Assembly (NCBI GenBank): GCA_947627205.1
Contig: CANQVE010000002.1
Location: 124,001-188,000, forward strand
Reading direction: 5' to 3'
Origin: an uncultured Clostridia bacterium
GTDB lineage: Bacteria > Bacillota > Clostridia > Oscillospirales > Ruminococcaceae
Length of the DNA stretch: 64,000 bases
The notes below the pieces were generated by a model. The model worked only from the letters and a program-made list of their open reading frames with translations, ran no database searches and was not told where the DNA came from. This document shows, piece after piece, positions 20,627 to 30,067 of this stretch (within the stretch, counting starts at the first letter, position 1; each line of letters opens with the position of its first letter). The translations under genes were made by a program, and so were the position numbers.

Positions 20627-21103
20627 TCAAAATGTTCCGTCCCAGACATTCAGTCCGGGATCGTCCTCAAACGTATCGTTTGTGATACTCTTCCATTCGT
20701 TTATTTTAAACTCGCCGTTCTCAAAGAAAGCAACGCTCGCAAATATGCTTTGCCTGTCGTTTATGCCGACGGAATATTCTGCGGTACAGCCGTTTGGCAG
20801 GCTTTTTACGGAAACGCCCTCTATAGTTTTCGCTTCTTCTTCAAAACTTTCCGCAAAGAACGCCGAACCTTTGAGTTCAAAAGCTATTTCATCAAGCCTC
20901 GACAGAATTTCTTTTGCCGACATATCCGCCGCGTAATAATTCTTCAGATAGTTCCCTGCCCTGTCGTTCAGAGCGTCGTTAGAGCCTGCCGCGCGAAAAC
21001 TAAGCACAGCGAAAACGGTCAGGCACAAAATAGCGAAGATTATCATAACAGTGATATATCCGACGCCTATCCCCGCGTTTTTTTGCTGTTTACGTCCGTT
21101 CAT
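20627..21103 (-). CDS. Hypothetical pseudopilin-like protein with N-terminal TM segment
   Basis: GYITVMIIFAILCLTVFAVLSFRAAGSND...; position in the pilT/pilC operon. Confidence 0.6.
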   Translation of the reverse strand: MNGRKQQKNAGIGVGYITVMIIFAILCLTVFAVLSFRAAGSNDALNDRAGNYLKNYYAADMSAKEILSRLDEIAFELKGSAFFAESFEEEAKTIEGVSVKSLPNGCTAEYSVGINDRQSIFASVAFFENGEFKINEWKSITNDTFEDDPGLNVWDGTF

Positions 21104-21491
21104 CGCTGCCTCCGTTCTTTACATAAGCGGCGCAGGTGAAATAATAGATCTTTCTGCCGTTTTCGGTAAAAATAAGAGTTAGTTTTGAAAACGTCCCTGC
21201 CGCGTTTTCGGTTTTTTCCTCGTCCTTTGCGACTGTTATTTTATCGTCGAGCTTTCCGCATTCGGCTGAAACTATCTTCATTGTTTCGTCATAATCGCCG
21301 TTTAAAGAATACACCTCCGCGACAGACTGCGAGAAAACTATAACGCTTTCAAGAGTTTCTCCCGCGCGGGATTTTTTATCGGCGCCCGCAAAAACGGACA
21401 ATATGACAGCGCCCGAAATGCTGAAAAACAGCAGAGATATTATCATCTCGATAAAAAACAAATTCAGCGGACGTTTTGTAGATCTTTTCAT
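21090..21491 (-). CDS. Prepilin-like protein
   Basis: LNLFFIEMIISLLFFSISGAVILSVFAGADKK resembles a prepilin N-terminus with a Glu5-like residue. Confidence 0.65.
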   Translation of the reverse strand: MKRSTKRPLNLFFIEMIISLLFFSISGAVILSVFAGADKKSRAGETLESVIVFSQSVAEVYSLNGDYDETMKIVSAECGKLDDKITVAKDEEKTENAAGTFSKLTLIFTENGRKIYYFTCAAYVKNGGSDERT

Positions 21492-21934
21492 TGTTCCGTT
21501 CCTTTCCGCACAATTGCGGAGCTTGTTTTTTTGCCTACGTTTACGGTTATCTTATAGAGCTCTTCGGTTTCTTTTATTTCGACGCCGTTCAGTTCAAATA
21601 TCCTTTCGCCGCCCGAAAGCTCATATTCGGAGCCTGCCGCGACTGTTTTTTCATACAGTCCGCCGTCGGAATAGTAGATAATGTTTGCAATACCGCCGTT
21701 CTGCAGTATCATTCCGTTTTCCGACAGCTCAACTTTTTCGGAGCTTTTTATCTTGTTTGAAAGATATCTTATCGAAGCTGAAGCAGTAAAATCCGTTGTG
21801 TAGTTGTCGTTTATCCTGCTGTAAGAACCCGCCGCCGAAGCAATTATCATCATCATGCACACCGCGAAAAGCAAAAACAGCAGCATACTTCCGACAGTGC
21901 TTATTGTGTCGGCTGTATTCTTGTAGTTTCTCAC
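21488..21934 (-). CDS. DUF4860-like pseudopilin-type protein
   Basis: NTADTISTVGSMLLFLLFAVCMMMIIASAAGSYSRI; operon context. Confidence 0.55.
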   Translation of the reverse strand: MRNYKNTADTISTVGSMLLFLLFAVCMMMIIASAAGSYSRINDNYTTDFTASASIRYLSNKIKSSEKVELSENGMILQNGGIANIIYYSDGGLYEKTVAAGSEYELSGGERIFELNGVEIKETEELYKITVNVGKKTSSAIVRKGTEQ

Positions 21935-21938
21935 CGTC

Positions 21939-22253
21939 TTACCGCCTTTCGATTATTGTTATTGTCGGTCTGATATTTGAAGCAATGCATTCATAATGCA
22001 CTATGTATTTTTTATTGTCTACGACAACGCCGTAATTGTCTATAAGATAATCCATGCTTTCGGGATATACCCCCTCTATCGCATAGCAAACGGTCACGCC
22101 GTTTTCGACTGTCGCTTTTACATTATCAAGCTCTTTTTTCTCAACAGCATTATTCGCATTTGCAATTCCGCAGATTATCCAGACTATCATTATCATAAAT
22201 GCGGCAATAGGCAACGCCGCCGAAAAGACTCTTCTGAATGAAAATCGTTTCAT
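21939..22253 (-). CDS. Small pseudopilin-like hypothetical protein
   Basis: N-terminal TM (AALPIAAFMIMIVWIICGIANA) and short soluble tail in the pilus-like operon. Confidence 0.5.
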   Translation of the reverse strand: MKRFSFRRVFSAALPIAAFMIMIVWIICGIANANNAVEKKELDNVKATVENGVTVCYAIEGVYPESMDYLIDNYGVVVDNKKYIVHYECIASNIRPTITIIERR

Positions 22254-22257
22254 TTTT

Positions 22258-23295
22258 TCACCCTATAACTGACATTATATTCATAAGAGGGATCATTACC
22301 GATAGCAAGACCGCTCCTATTATCGTCGTCAGGACAATTACTATAAGAGGCTCTATTACGGAAACTATCCCCGAAGCGGCTTCCTGTGCCTCATAGTCAC
22401 AGCGCTCCGAGAGTTTTTTCCACGACTGTTCAAACGAGCCCGAGGTATAAGAAAATTTGAGAGAATGAGCGAACATAGACGGGAAAATATCTGATGTAGA
22501 GATAACGTCGGCGAAGTATTCCCCGCCAAGAACACGCTCTCTGCATTTATCGAGCTTTTTTATTAAGGCTTTGTCATTTATCAGCGACGAAGCGTAGAGA
22601 GGCATTTCTTCGGGAGCTATTCCCGCAGAAGCCATAAGGCTCATTGCGCTCGATATTTTTGCAAGAGAAAACTTTCTAGAAATTCTTTTTGTAAGCGGAA
22701 ATACCGTCAGAAATCCCGAAAGCCCGCGCTTTACCGAGGGTATCAGCGACAAAAGAGCGATCATTACCGCCGCCGCTATTATTATAAGAAGCGCCGCTAA
22801 AATTACCCAGCCTATAGTATATGCGGTATTCACGGCGGAGCTTACTGTTTCGCTAACGGACGCGTCAAACTGCGAGAATATCTCGCTGAACATCGGAAGT
22901 ACCAGAACGATAAGCACAATTATTACCGCGGTCATCATAAACAACAGCATAAGCGGGTGTATCACCGCGGACCTTACTGTTCTGCTAAGCTCTGCCCTGT
23001 TCTCATAATATTCCGAAAGATCTCTTGAAACGCCCTCGAGGCGCCCCGTTACGCCTCCGATCTTTACCATATTTACAGCGTATTCGGGAAATTTTCCGCA
23101 TTCTTCCATTGCTTCGCCGAGCGTTTTTCCGCCGTTTATGCTTTTTGAAAGCTCGCCGCAGATCTCTTTTATGCGCTTATCTTCCAAGTCGTCATGCAAA
23201 ATTTCCAATCCGTCCGAAAGCTGCATACCTGCATTGAGCATCAAAGCAAGCTGTTCAAAAAAATACGCCGTTTCATCCGAAGATAGGTTCTTCAT
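22258..23295 (-). CDS. Type II secretion system F / PilC family protein
   Basis: FFEQLALMLNAGMQLSDGLEIL...VVLPMFSEIFSQF...IEPLIVIVLTTIIGAVLLSVMIPLMNIMSVIG. Confidence 0.9.
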   Translation of the reverse strand: MKNLSSDETAYFFEQLALMLNAGMQLSDGLEILHDDLEDKRIKEICGELSKSINGGKTLGEAMEECGKFPEYAVNMVKIGGVTGRLEGVSRDLSEYYENRAELSRTVRSAVIHPLMLLFMMTAVIIVLIVLVLPMFSEIFSQFDASVSETVSSAVNTAYTIGWVILAALLIIIAAAVMIALLSLIPSVKRGLSGFLTVFPLTKRISRKFSLAKISSAMSLMASAGIAPEEMPLYASSLINDKALIKKLDKCRERVLGGEYFADVISTSDIFPSMFAHSLKFSYTSGSFEQSWKKLSERCDYEAQEAASGIVSVIEPLIVIVLTTIIGAVLLSVMIPLMNIMSVIG

Positions 23296-23311
23296 TTTTT
23301 ATCTCCTTATT

Positions 23312-24496
23312 TTAATAATAATAAACAGCATTATAGTTCGAGCCGTTCATAATATAGTCCGCAATTGTTTTCTTGTCGGACGCACTCGCATAAAACGTTG
23401 CGTCCGCAAGGTTATATCCCCTGCTGCTCATAAGCAGTTCGGGAGTTATCCACCCCGTCTGCTCGGTATATACCTCGTTCCATGCGTGGTAGATATCGGG
23501 ACTTGCATATCCTATAACGAGCCTTGTGGGTATTCCCTGAGAGCGAAGCATAGCCGACATAAGCGACGCATAGTCGAAACATATCCCCTTTTTGCTTTTA
23601 AGAGTTTTATCGGGATCGGGTATATATCCGCTCTTTACCGTTGAGGCAAGATAATGGTCGTAGGTGATATTGTCCGATATATAGAGAAATACCGCGGAAA
23701 TTTTATCAATAGTTCCTGTTTTTCCCGCGCACAGTTCGGCGGCTTTCTTTACACATTCGGAGCTTTTTTTGTAGCTCACGAACTGATTTGGATAAGTATA
23801 GGGCGTTATATTGTCCTTTACTTGAACACTTACGCTTTCAGTGAGTAAAGTCGAATAGGTGTTTCCCGATATGTTTTCAAACACATAGAAGCTGTACTGA
23901 CCGCTCCCGCACGACAGAGGGAAATATACGGCCATTCCGTTTACGGGAACGTCGAAGTTATATGTCTTATCTTTGCAGACATATCTGAACTTAACGCGCT
24001 TGCTGTTTCCCGTATATTTGACCGAAATATATCCCTTTACGGCGTTTGAATAATCTATGACTACAGCGTTTTTGGTCTTGTCGGTGATTATTGCCGTGCC
24101 GGGCGAAGTCGGTGTTTCAAAGTCGGGAATAACGACATTCGGCGGAGGAGCAGAGCTTGACGAACTGCTAGGGACGCGTGATGAAGAAGCGACCGCTGAA
24201 GAAGAACCCGATGAATATGCCGACGAAAAAACAGATGATGACACGGAATATTCGGACGAGCTTTCTGAAATGCCTGATGAATAAACAGACGAACTCGGAA
24301 GAGAACTGCTCGAAAAAGCAGACGAACTTTCGCTCTCTGCAGACGAAGAAACAATTTCCGACGACTGTTCGGACGATATGCTGTCCGAGGAATTGCTTTT
24401 CTCGAACGAACACCCGCACAAAGACAGACCAAGGAGGACTACAAGCGCAGTTATCCTGTAATTCAGCGGTTTTTCACCGCCTTTTTTGACGCTCAT
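23312..24496 (-). CDS. Lipoprotein with Ser-rich linker and transglutaminase-like domain
   Basis: Lipobox-like LVVLLGLSLCGC; (SSS)-rich linker; KKGICFDYASLMSAMLRSQGIPTRLVIGYASPDIYHAWNEVYTEQTGWITPE. Confidence 0.88.
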   Translation of the reverse strand: MSVKKGGEKPLNYRITALVVLLGLSLCGCSFEKSNSSDSISSEQSSEIVSSSAESESSSAFSSSSLPSSSVYSSGISESSSEYSVSSSVFSSAYSSGSSSAVASSSRVPSSSSSSAPPPNVVIPDFETPTSPGTAIITDKTKNAVVIDYSNAVKGYISVKYTGNSKRVKFRYVCKDKTYNFDVPVNGMAVYFPLSCGSGQYSFYVFENISGNTYSTLLTESVSVQVKDNITPYTYPNQFVSYKKSSECVKKAAELCAGKTGTIDKISAVFLYISDNITYDHYLASTVKSGYIPDPDKTLKSKKGICFDYASLMSAMLRSQGIPTRLVIGYASPDIYHAWNEVYTEQTGWITPELLMSSRGYNLADATFYASASDKKTIADYIMNGSNYNAVYYY

Positions 24497-24518
24497 ATTA
24501 CTCCCCTTTCATAGTGTG

Positions 24519-27500
24519 TTACTTGCTGAGTTTAAGGTCGCGGAGAAGAATATAGTTTTCATCTACTTCATTATACAGTTTATTCGGATTTCCGTTAAGT
24601 ATCTGTGAAATATAATCTCCCGCAAGACGGTAAAACTCATCTTCATAGTGAACGATATTCGCCCCGCCGTATATATATTTATCGGACGAGTAGAATTTCT
24701 TTGAAATATCTATGACATAGCATTTTGTAACGCTCGCGAAGCGTTCTTCGCAAAGCGCGATAAACTTTCTCTTTATATTGTTGAGCCTGTCGGAGCCGAA
24801 CTGTTCGAGCTTATAGTCGAGAGTTATATAACTGCTCTTGGGTTCGGTTTTAATAAGAATAATATTGTCGCCGTAAAGTTCAGCTACTTCTTCTGCAAAC
24901 TTTGTTATCATATCACAGCAATGATCCATTGTCCGCTTTTCAAACAAATAACATTCGACGCAGTATTTTCTTATATTCGTGTAAAATTCGGTGCTTACAA
25001 AGAAGTCGTCAAGCTCGAAAAGGCTTCCCTCATATTCAGCCATTCGGCAGATAACATCGTAAAAATCAAGCAATATCCAGCTCGAATTGCTTTCTTCAAG
25101 CACTTTGAAACCGTTTCTGTTAAATGCGTCAAGGGCAGTTTTTCTCCTGTATGCGCTACCCTTGAAAGTATCGGCGCTTTCGGGGAAATCGACTTTGACG
25201 GGATCTTCATAGTTCAGTATAGGCGCTTGTTTCTGAATGAACGTTCCTATCTGGGCGTCTCGGCAGCAATTGAGCGATTCTCTAGAAACTGCGCTTCCCC
25301 ATATATCGACCGTCATCATGTTAAGGTCGGTGGCATAACGCCTGAACTGCGGTTTTCCGCGAAGCAGGAAAACAAGCTCGGCGTTGTATTCGTTTACGGG
25401 TATACCCGTCTGAGCCGACAATAATTTTGCCATGGATTTTACGATATTGTAATTTCCCAGAAACGCAGGCTTGAAGAATTCGTATGTGCGTTCAAGTCCG
25501 CCTCTTTGTACTGCCTCGATTATCTCCGCCGCACGGCAGACTTCTTCAGCATAAGGATCGTTTTCAAAGAACTTGCGGACAGATGACAACTCGCAGGTAC
25601 CCGAAGCCTTGAGCTTTAAAAGCCTTGTACGGTTGTTCGCGGCAAACTCCTTGTTGGTTTTTGCTATGATATTGTCCGCCGCACAGCTCATATCCAAAAG
25701 GCGCTTATTATAAGAACGCGCGGTCATGCTGTCATAATATTTAAGCACTCTTTCAAACCATGAGTCCAAATCGGGCTTATTGACACAAGTTCTTCCCTTT
25801 TCGGAAGTTATTTCCACAAACGCTCTGTATGCTTCTTCATAATATTCGTCCTCGAAATCATTGCCGTCTACGTTTGAAAAGAACTTTCCCGAAAGGTCTA
25901 TAACGCGCGGTTTTACAAGCTCAATGAAATAATCTTCCATTGCGCGGATAAACTTGTTTGTACGGTCGGGCGCGGGAACGGTGCGAAGCTCGGTTTTCTT
26001 TACACGGGCGTTTGTAATCTTGGTGCGGAAAAGAACTATCTGCTTTCCCGAAACGACTGCAAGCAGTTTTTCCGCATAGCTCTTTATAAGAGGCTTATAT
26101 ATAGCCTCTCCGAAAGGAGGACGTATCTTTATCATTTCATCTTTATGACGTGCATAAAATTCGCTTTTTATAAAGCTCTTTGAATTTGTAAAATAGCTCT
26201 GATCTTCACCGTTGTCAATTCTAAGACAGGAATATGAACCCGCGCCAAAAAAATCCACGGCGATATAATCGGGCTTTGAAGAATAAACATATTCCGACAG
26301 GTCTTTTGAAAATTCAAGCGCAAGACGTCCGTCTCCGTTTTTCTCCAAGAATACGGGCTTTGAGCCGAGAGAAAGCTGGGAAACAAACATTGCCGTATCG
26401 TCTGTTCTGAAGCCGTTTCCCGAAGTGAATATCTTTTTTAAAAGCATTGAACCCGAAAGCATTATCTTCGGTTTTTTGCCGTAATAGCCGAGTTTATTTC
26501 CAAAAAACTTTGAAGTCCTTTCAAAGCTCTCCTCGGTAAATTCGCTGTGAGGAGGATATGCGCGCACTACCGCGGCGCCGAATTCCCTGTTTTCACTGCA
26601 TACGGGCACATACGACAGAGCGGCGGATATTCTTCCGTTCTTCTTTTTAAGTTTTACGCAAAGAATGATACCGTCGCGGTTTTCGCTCACATCATGCATT
26701 GTCGAAAGGAAATTTCCGAGAGAATAAAGACAAGGCACCGTTCTTCCGTCCGCAGTATTGATATAAGAAAGTTTTTGTATAACATGCGGATGAGAACCGA
26801 CAATAAGATCCGCTCCTGCTTCAGCCATAAACTCCGCAGTTTCAACTTGCTGTTCAACGACCGTCGGCGTGTTCATGCTTCCCCAATGCTGGACAGCTAT
26901 TATATATTCCGCGCCTCTTGCTTTAGCGCGCGAGATTAGTCTTTCAAAATTGTTCCTGCCAAATCTTCCGAGCGTCGTCGTCAGATGATGTCTGTCCGAA
27001 ACGGTATCGTCAAGACCGTTTGAAACAGAGCTTACGGCAATAAACCCGACTTTAATGCCGTTTATTGTAACAATAACGGGATTTCTGCCGAGAGTTCCTA
27101 TATTGTCCATTCCGAGATCTTCGATATTTTCCACCGTTTCGGACAATCCGTCAGCGCCCGCGTCGCAGTTGTGGTTTGTCGCTGTAACAAGACCTTTGAA
27201 GCCCGCGCGGGAAATTGCCGAAAGAAAAGTAGACGGAGAGTTTGAGTTAGAAGCTCCGTTTTCAAGTCTTAAGGTTTCGTTCTCAAACGGCGCGCCGTCA
27301 TAGCATACCGCTTCGAGAACGCCGACGGCATAATCAGCCTCGCCGAGCGTTTCCTTTATTCCCGCAAACGCCTCGGAAAAATCGTATGCGAACGCCCTCG
27401 TTGAGCTTTTCTGCGCAAGGGTACACATGATATCTCCCGCAAGCATGATTGTCGCATAATTTTCCGACGATGAATACGAACGCTCGACCTCTATCTTTGT

Positions 27501-27995
27501 TTCAAACATTTCGCCGTCGGAAGCGGTTATCTTTACGGTGCAGGAACCTGCTCTTCTCGCGGTTACGACGCCCGACATATCGACTGCCGCTATTTTTTCG
27601 TTTGATGAAATAAACGACCTTATGCGCGGAACGGAATTTTCGCGCTCGCATTTTATCTGCGCAGTTTCTCCCGCTTTCATGCAGATAGTTTTCTGCGCTT
27701 TTAATTTTGTGCTTATCGGAGTAAACGCAACTTTCTCGCTCGCAGTTCCGACATTTTCCTTTCCGTTTTTAAGCGTAAAAGCACGGATCCTTACAAGATA
27801 CTCCTCATTATTTTCAAATCCCAGAACGCTCTTTTCGCAGGTCTGAGAATAGCGTATCTTTATACAGCTTTCCATTTCGGAAGCCCTGAAGAAGTACAGC
27901 TTGTAGCCGTCCGCGCCCTCTACCGCGTCCCACCTCGCAAAACAAGCTCCGTCCCCGCCTGCGACATTAAAATTATTCGGAGCTTTTAATTTCAT
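24519..27995 (-). CDS. CapA-family (PGA synthesis-like) protein with N-terminal Fn3/Big2-like domains and two C-terminal DUF6270/SGNH-like regions
   Basis: ATIMLAGDIMCTLAQKS; VAVQHWG-like IIAVQHWGSMNTP; GADLIVGSHPHVIQKL; C-term MTVDIWGSAVSRESLNCC. Confidence 0.8.
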   Translation of the reverse strand: MKLKAPNNFNVAGGDGACFARWDAVEGADGYKLYFFRASEMESCIKIRYSQTCEKSVLGFENNEEYLVRIRAFTLKNGKENVGTASEKVAFTPISTKLKAQKTICMKAGETAQIKCERENSVPRIRSFISSNEKIAAVDMSGVVTARRAGSCTVKITASDGEMFETKIEVERSYSSSENYATIMLAGDIMCTLAQKSSTRAFAYDFSEAFAGIKETLGEADYAVGVLEAVCYDGAPFENETLRLENGASNSNSPSTFLSAISRAGFKGLVTATNHNCDAGADGLSETVENIEDLGMDNIGTLGRNPVIVTINGIKVGFIAVSSVSNGLDDTVSDRHHLTTTLGRFGRNNFERLISRAKARGAEYIIAVQHWGSMNTPTVVEQQVETAEFMAEAGADLIVGSHPHVIQKLSYINTADGRTVPCLYSLGNFLSTMHDVSENRDGIILCVKLKKKNGRISAALSYVPVCSENREFGAAVVRAYPPHSEFTEESFERTSKFFGNKLGYYGKKPKIMLSGSMLLKKIFTSGNGFRTDDTAMFVSQLSLGSKPVFLEKNGDGRLALEFSKDLSEYVYSSKPDYIAVDFFGAGSYSCLRIDNGEDQSYFTNSKSFIKSEFYARHKDEMIKIRPPFGEAIYKPLIKSYAEKLLAVVSGKQIVLFRTKITNARVKKTELRTVPAPDRTNKFIRAMEDYFIELVKPRVIDLSGKFFSNVDGNDFEDEYYEEAYRAFVEITSEKGRTCVNKPDLDSWFERVLKYYDSMTARSYNKRLLDMSCAADNIIAKTNKEFAANNRTRLLKLKASGTCELSSVRKFFENDPYAEEVCRAAEIIEAVQRGGLERTYEFFKPAFLGNYNIVKSMAKLLSAQTGIPVNEYNAELVFLLRGKPQFRRYATDLNMMTVDIWGSAVSRESLNCCRDAQIGTFIQKQAPILNYEDPVKVDFPESADTFKGSAYRRKTALDAFNRNGFKVLEESNSSWILLDFYDVICRMAEYEGSLFELDDFFVSTEFYTNIRKYCVECYLFEKRTMDHCCDMITKFAEEVAELYGDNIILIKTEPKSSYITLDYKLEQFGSDRLNNIKRKFIALCEERFASVTKCYVIDISKKFYSSDKYIYGGANIVHYEDEFYRLAGDYISQILNGNPNKLYNEVDENYILLRDLKLSK

Positions 27996-28039
27996 ATAAC
28001 TACAGTCCTTTCACATAAACTTTTTATAATTCAATTTAT

Positions 28040-30067
28040 TTAAACTACGCCCTCGGAAGTCAATCCGCGCGTAAATCTCCCGCTCGGCTTTATATGCTCG
28101 TCATACATTTTTACTATGCTTTCAATATCCGTTTCGTCAGTGAAACAAAATACAATGAAATCAAATCTTCCGAGCATTTCGGGCTTGTCGCTCAAAACAA
28201 GCGGATCGGGATTTAATAGCTCAACGCATCTTCCCTTGCATGAAACAGGTATCTCCCGCCCGAAGCGGTCGTATATCATTTTTTTGCACTCTTGCCTGCC
28301 CCCGTATATCCCGCAGGTATTTCCGTCAGCAATCGGACACCTGCGCATGAGCGTAAGCGGAAGTTTTCCGTAAGCTACTATGCCCGCAGGAATACCGCTT
28401 TTTACCGCTGAAAGCACAGAAGCACTTCCCTCGACCGAAAGAGTTATATCCGAAAAACCGAGCTTTTCGCATACTCCCGCCGATACGGAATTGAGGATAT
28501 TCATTCTGAAACCGCCATGTATTTTAAATCCGCACTCTTTTAAAATTCTCGTATGCGCAAGTGTCTGGGCATATCCGTTTTCAAAGCCCATTTTTCGCAG
28601 CTTGCAAAGGCGCGCTCTGTCTGCCGCTTCGTCAATTATCAAAGGCGGAGAAACTGCTATTCTCTGCTTTTCGGGAATATCCTCTGAAAGCAGCTCCATG
28701 GGCGCATATATCATTTCAAACGAAAGACTTAGCGCCTGAATAAGCTGTTTTACATTACTGACTTCGGCGCGGTAAGATGTCTTTTTCGGCAAATTACGCT
28801 CGGTCGTTTTTATCTTCGGCTCGTATATATTATAAGTATGTGTATTCTTTTCAAGAACAAGAGCCTCCAGCTTTTCGCATGCATCCCGCCTTAATGCATT
28901 CAGCACGGAAGCAGGCACAAACAGCCTTTCTTCTACAACAGCGGAAATTTCTCCCGCATAAAACTGCGTCCCCCCAAACTTTGCTATTCTTTCACAAACG
29001 GTCTTTTCGTCGAGAGGTTTTCCTGTGGCTGTTTCGGGAATATCCGAGCTTTTGCAAACAACCTCTCCGTATTTACAGCTTGCTTTTAAATAAACAGGCT
29101 CTCCCGCGGATATCTTTACAAAAACATCGGCCTTTATTCTAGGAAACTCGTTCTTATAAAGCTCGCGGATAGAACCGAGCGTTTTGGAAGTAATTTCAAC
29201 ATCGTCCTTTTTTCGGATACCGTTCATGTTCTTCATACTGCCCGTAAAATATCCGTCTGTAAGTCCGCTTCGCGAAAAGACGTTTTTAAGGCGCTCTCCG
29301 TCAAATTCCTTTTCTCCGACGCTTTTAACGCACGCGTCAACAGAACATGCTACATATTCGGGACGCTTCATTCTTCCCTCTATTTTAAACGAAGCAATTT
29401 CCGAAAGCTCGGGAAGATATTTTACAACAGATCCGTCCTTTAAAGAAATAACGTTATGCCGTCCGTCTACGCTGAAATCTAGTCTGCAGGGCTGGGCGCA
29501 CAGTCCGCGGTTTCCGCTTCTTCCGCCGAAAAACGCGCTCATATAGCACTGACCGCTTACCGATGTACAAAGCGCGCCGTGAACAAAAATTTCAAGTTCA
29601 ATATCGGTATTTCTGCTTATGTTTAAAATCTCGTCTTTGGAAAGCTCGCGCCCTAAAACCACTCTCGAAAAGCCGAGTTCTTCCGCCGCTTTTACTCCCG
29701 AAACGCTGTTCAGCGTCATCTGCGTAGAAGCATGGCGAGGCATTTCGGGACAAATCAGGCGTATAAGCTCCGCCGCTCCCAAGTCCTGAACAATAATTCC
29801 GTCAGCGCCGCATTTTACCGCTGTTTTTACGCATTCCGCAAGTTCCGGCAGTTCTTTGTCATAGACAAGCGTATTCAGCGCCACATAGAGCTTTACACCG
29901 CGTTTATGACATTCGGCTACCGCTTTTTCAAGATCGGAGTCCGAAAAATTCTCGGCATTTTTTCTCGCGGAAAAGTTTTTCATTCCCGCATAAACTGCGT
30001 CCGCGCCAGATCTTAATGCCGCGAAAAGGCTTTCAAAGCTCCCGCAAGGCGCAAGTATCTCGCTCAT
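28040..30067 (-). CDS. U32 family peptidase
   Basis: EILAPCGSFESLFAALRSGADAVYAG; FVHGALCTSVSGQCYMSAFFGGRSGNRGLCAQPCR. Confidence 0.95.
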   Translation of the reverse strand: MSEILAPCGSFESLFAALRSGADAVYAGMKNFSARKNAENFSDSDLEKAVAECHKRGVKLYVALNTLVYDKELPELAECVKTAVKCGADGIIVQDLGAAELIRLICPEMPRHASTQMTLNSVSGVKAAEELGFSRVVLGRELSKDEILNISRNTDIELEIFVHGALCTSVSGQCYMSAFFGGRSGNRGLCAQPCRLDFSVDGRHNVISLKDGSVVKYLPELSEIASFKIEGRMKRPEYVACSVDACVKSVGEKEFDGERLKNVFSRSGLTDGYFTGSMKNMNGIRKKDDVEITSKTLGSIRELYKNEFPRIKADVFVKISAGEPVYLKASCKYGEVVCKSSDIPETATGKPLDEKTVCERIAKFGGTQFYAGEISAVVEERLFVPASVLNALRRDACEKLEALVLEKNTHTYNIYEPKIKTTERNLPKKTSYRAEVSNVKQLIQALSLSFEMIYAPMELLSEDIPEKQRIAVSPPLIIDEAADRARLCKLRKMGFENGYAQTLAHTRILKECGFKIHGGFRMNILNSVSAGVCEKLGFSDITLSVEGSASVLSAVKSGIPAGIVAYGKLPLTLMRRCPIADGNTCGIYGGRQECKKMIYDRFGREIPVSCKGRCVELLNPDPLVLSDKPEMLGRFDFIVFCFTDETDIESIVKMYDEHIKPSGRFTRGLTSEGVV

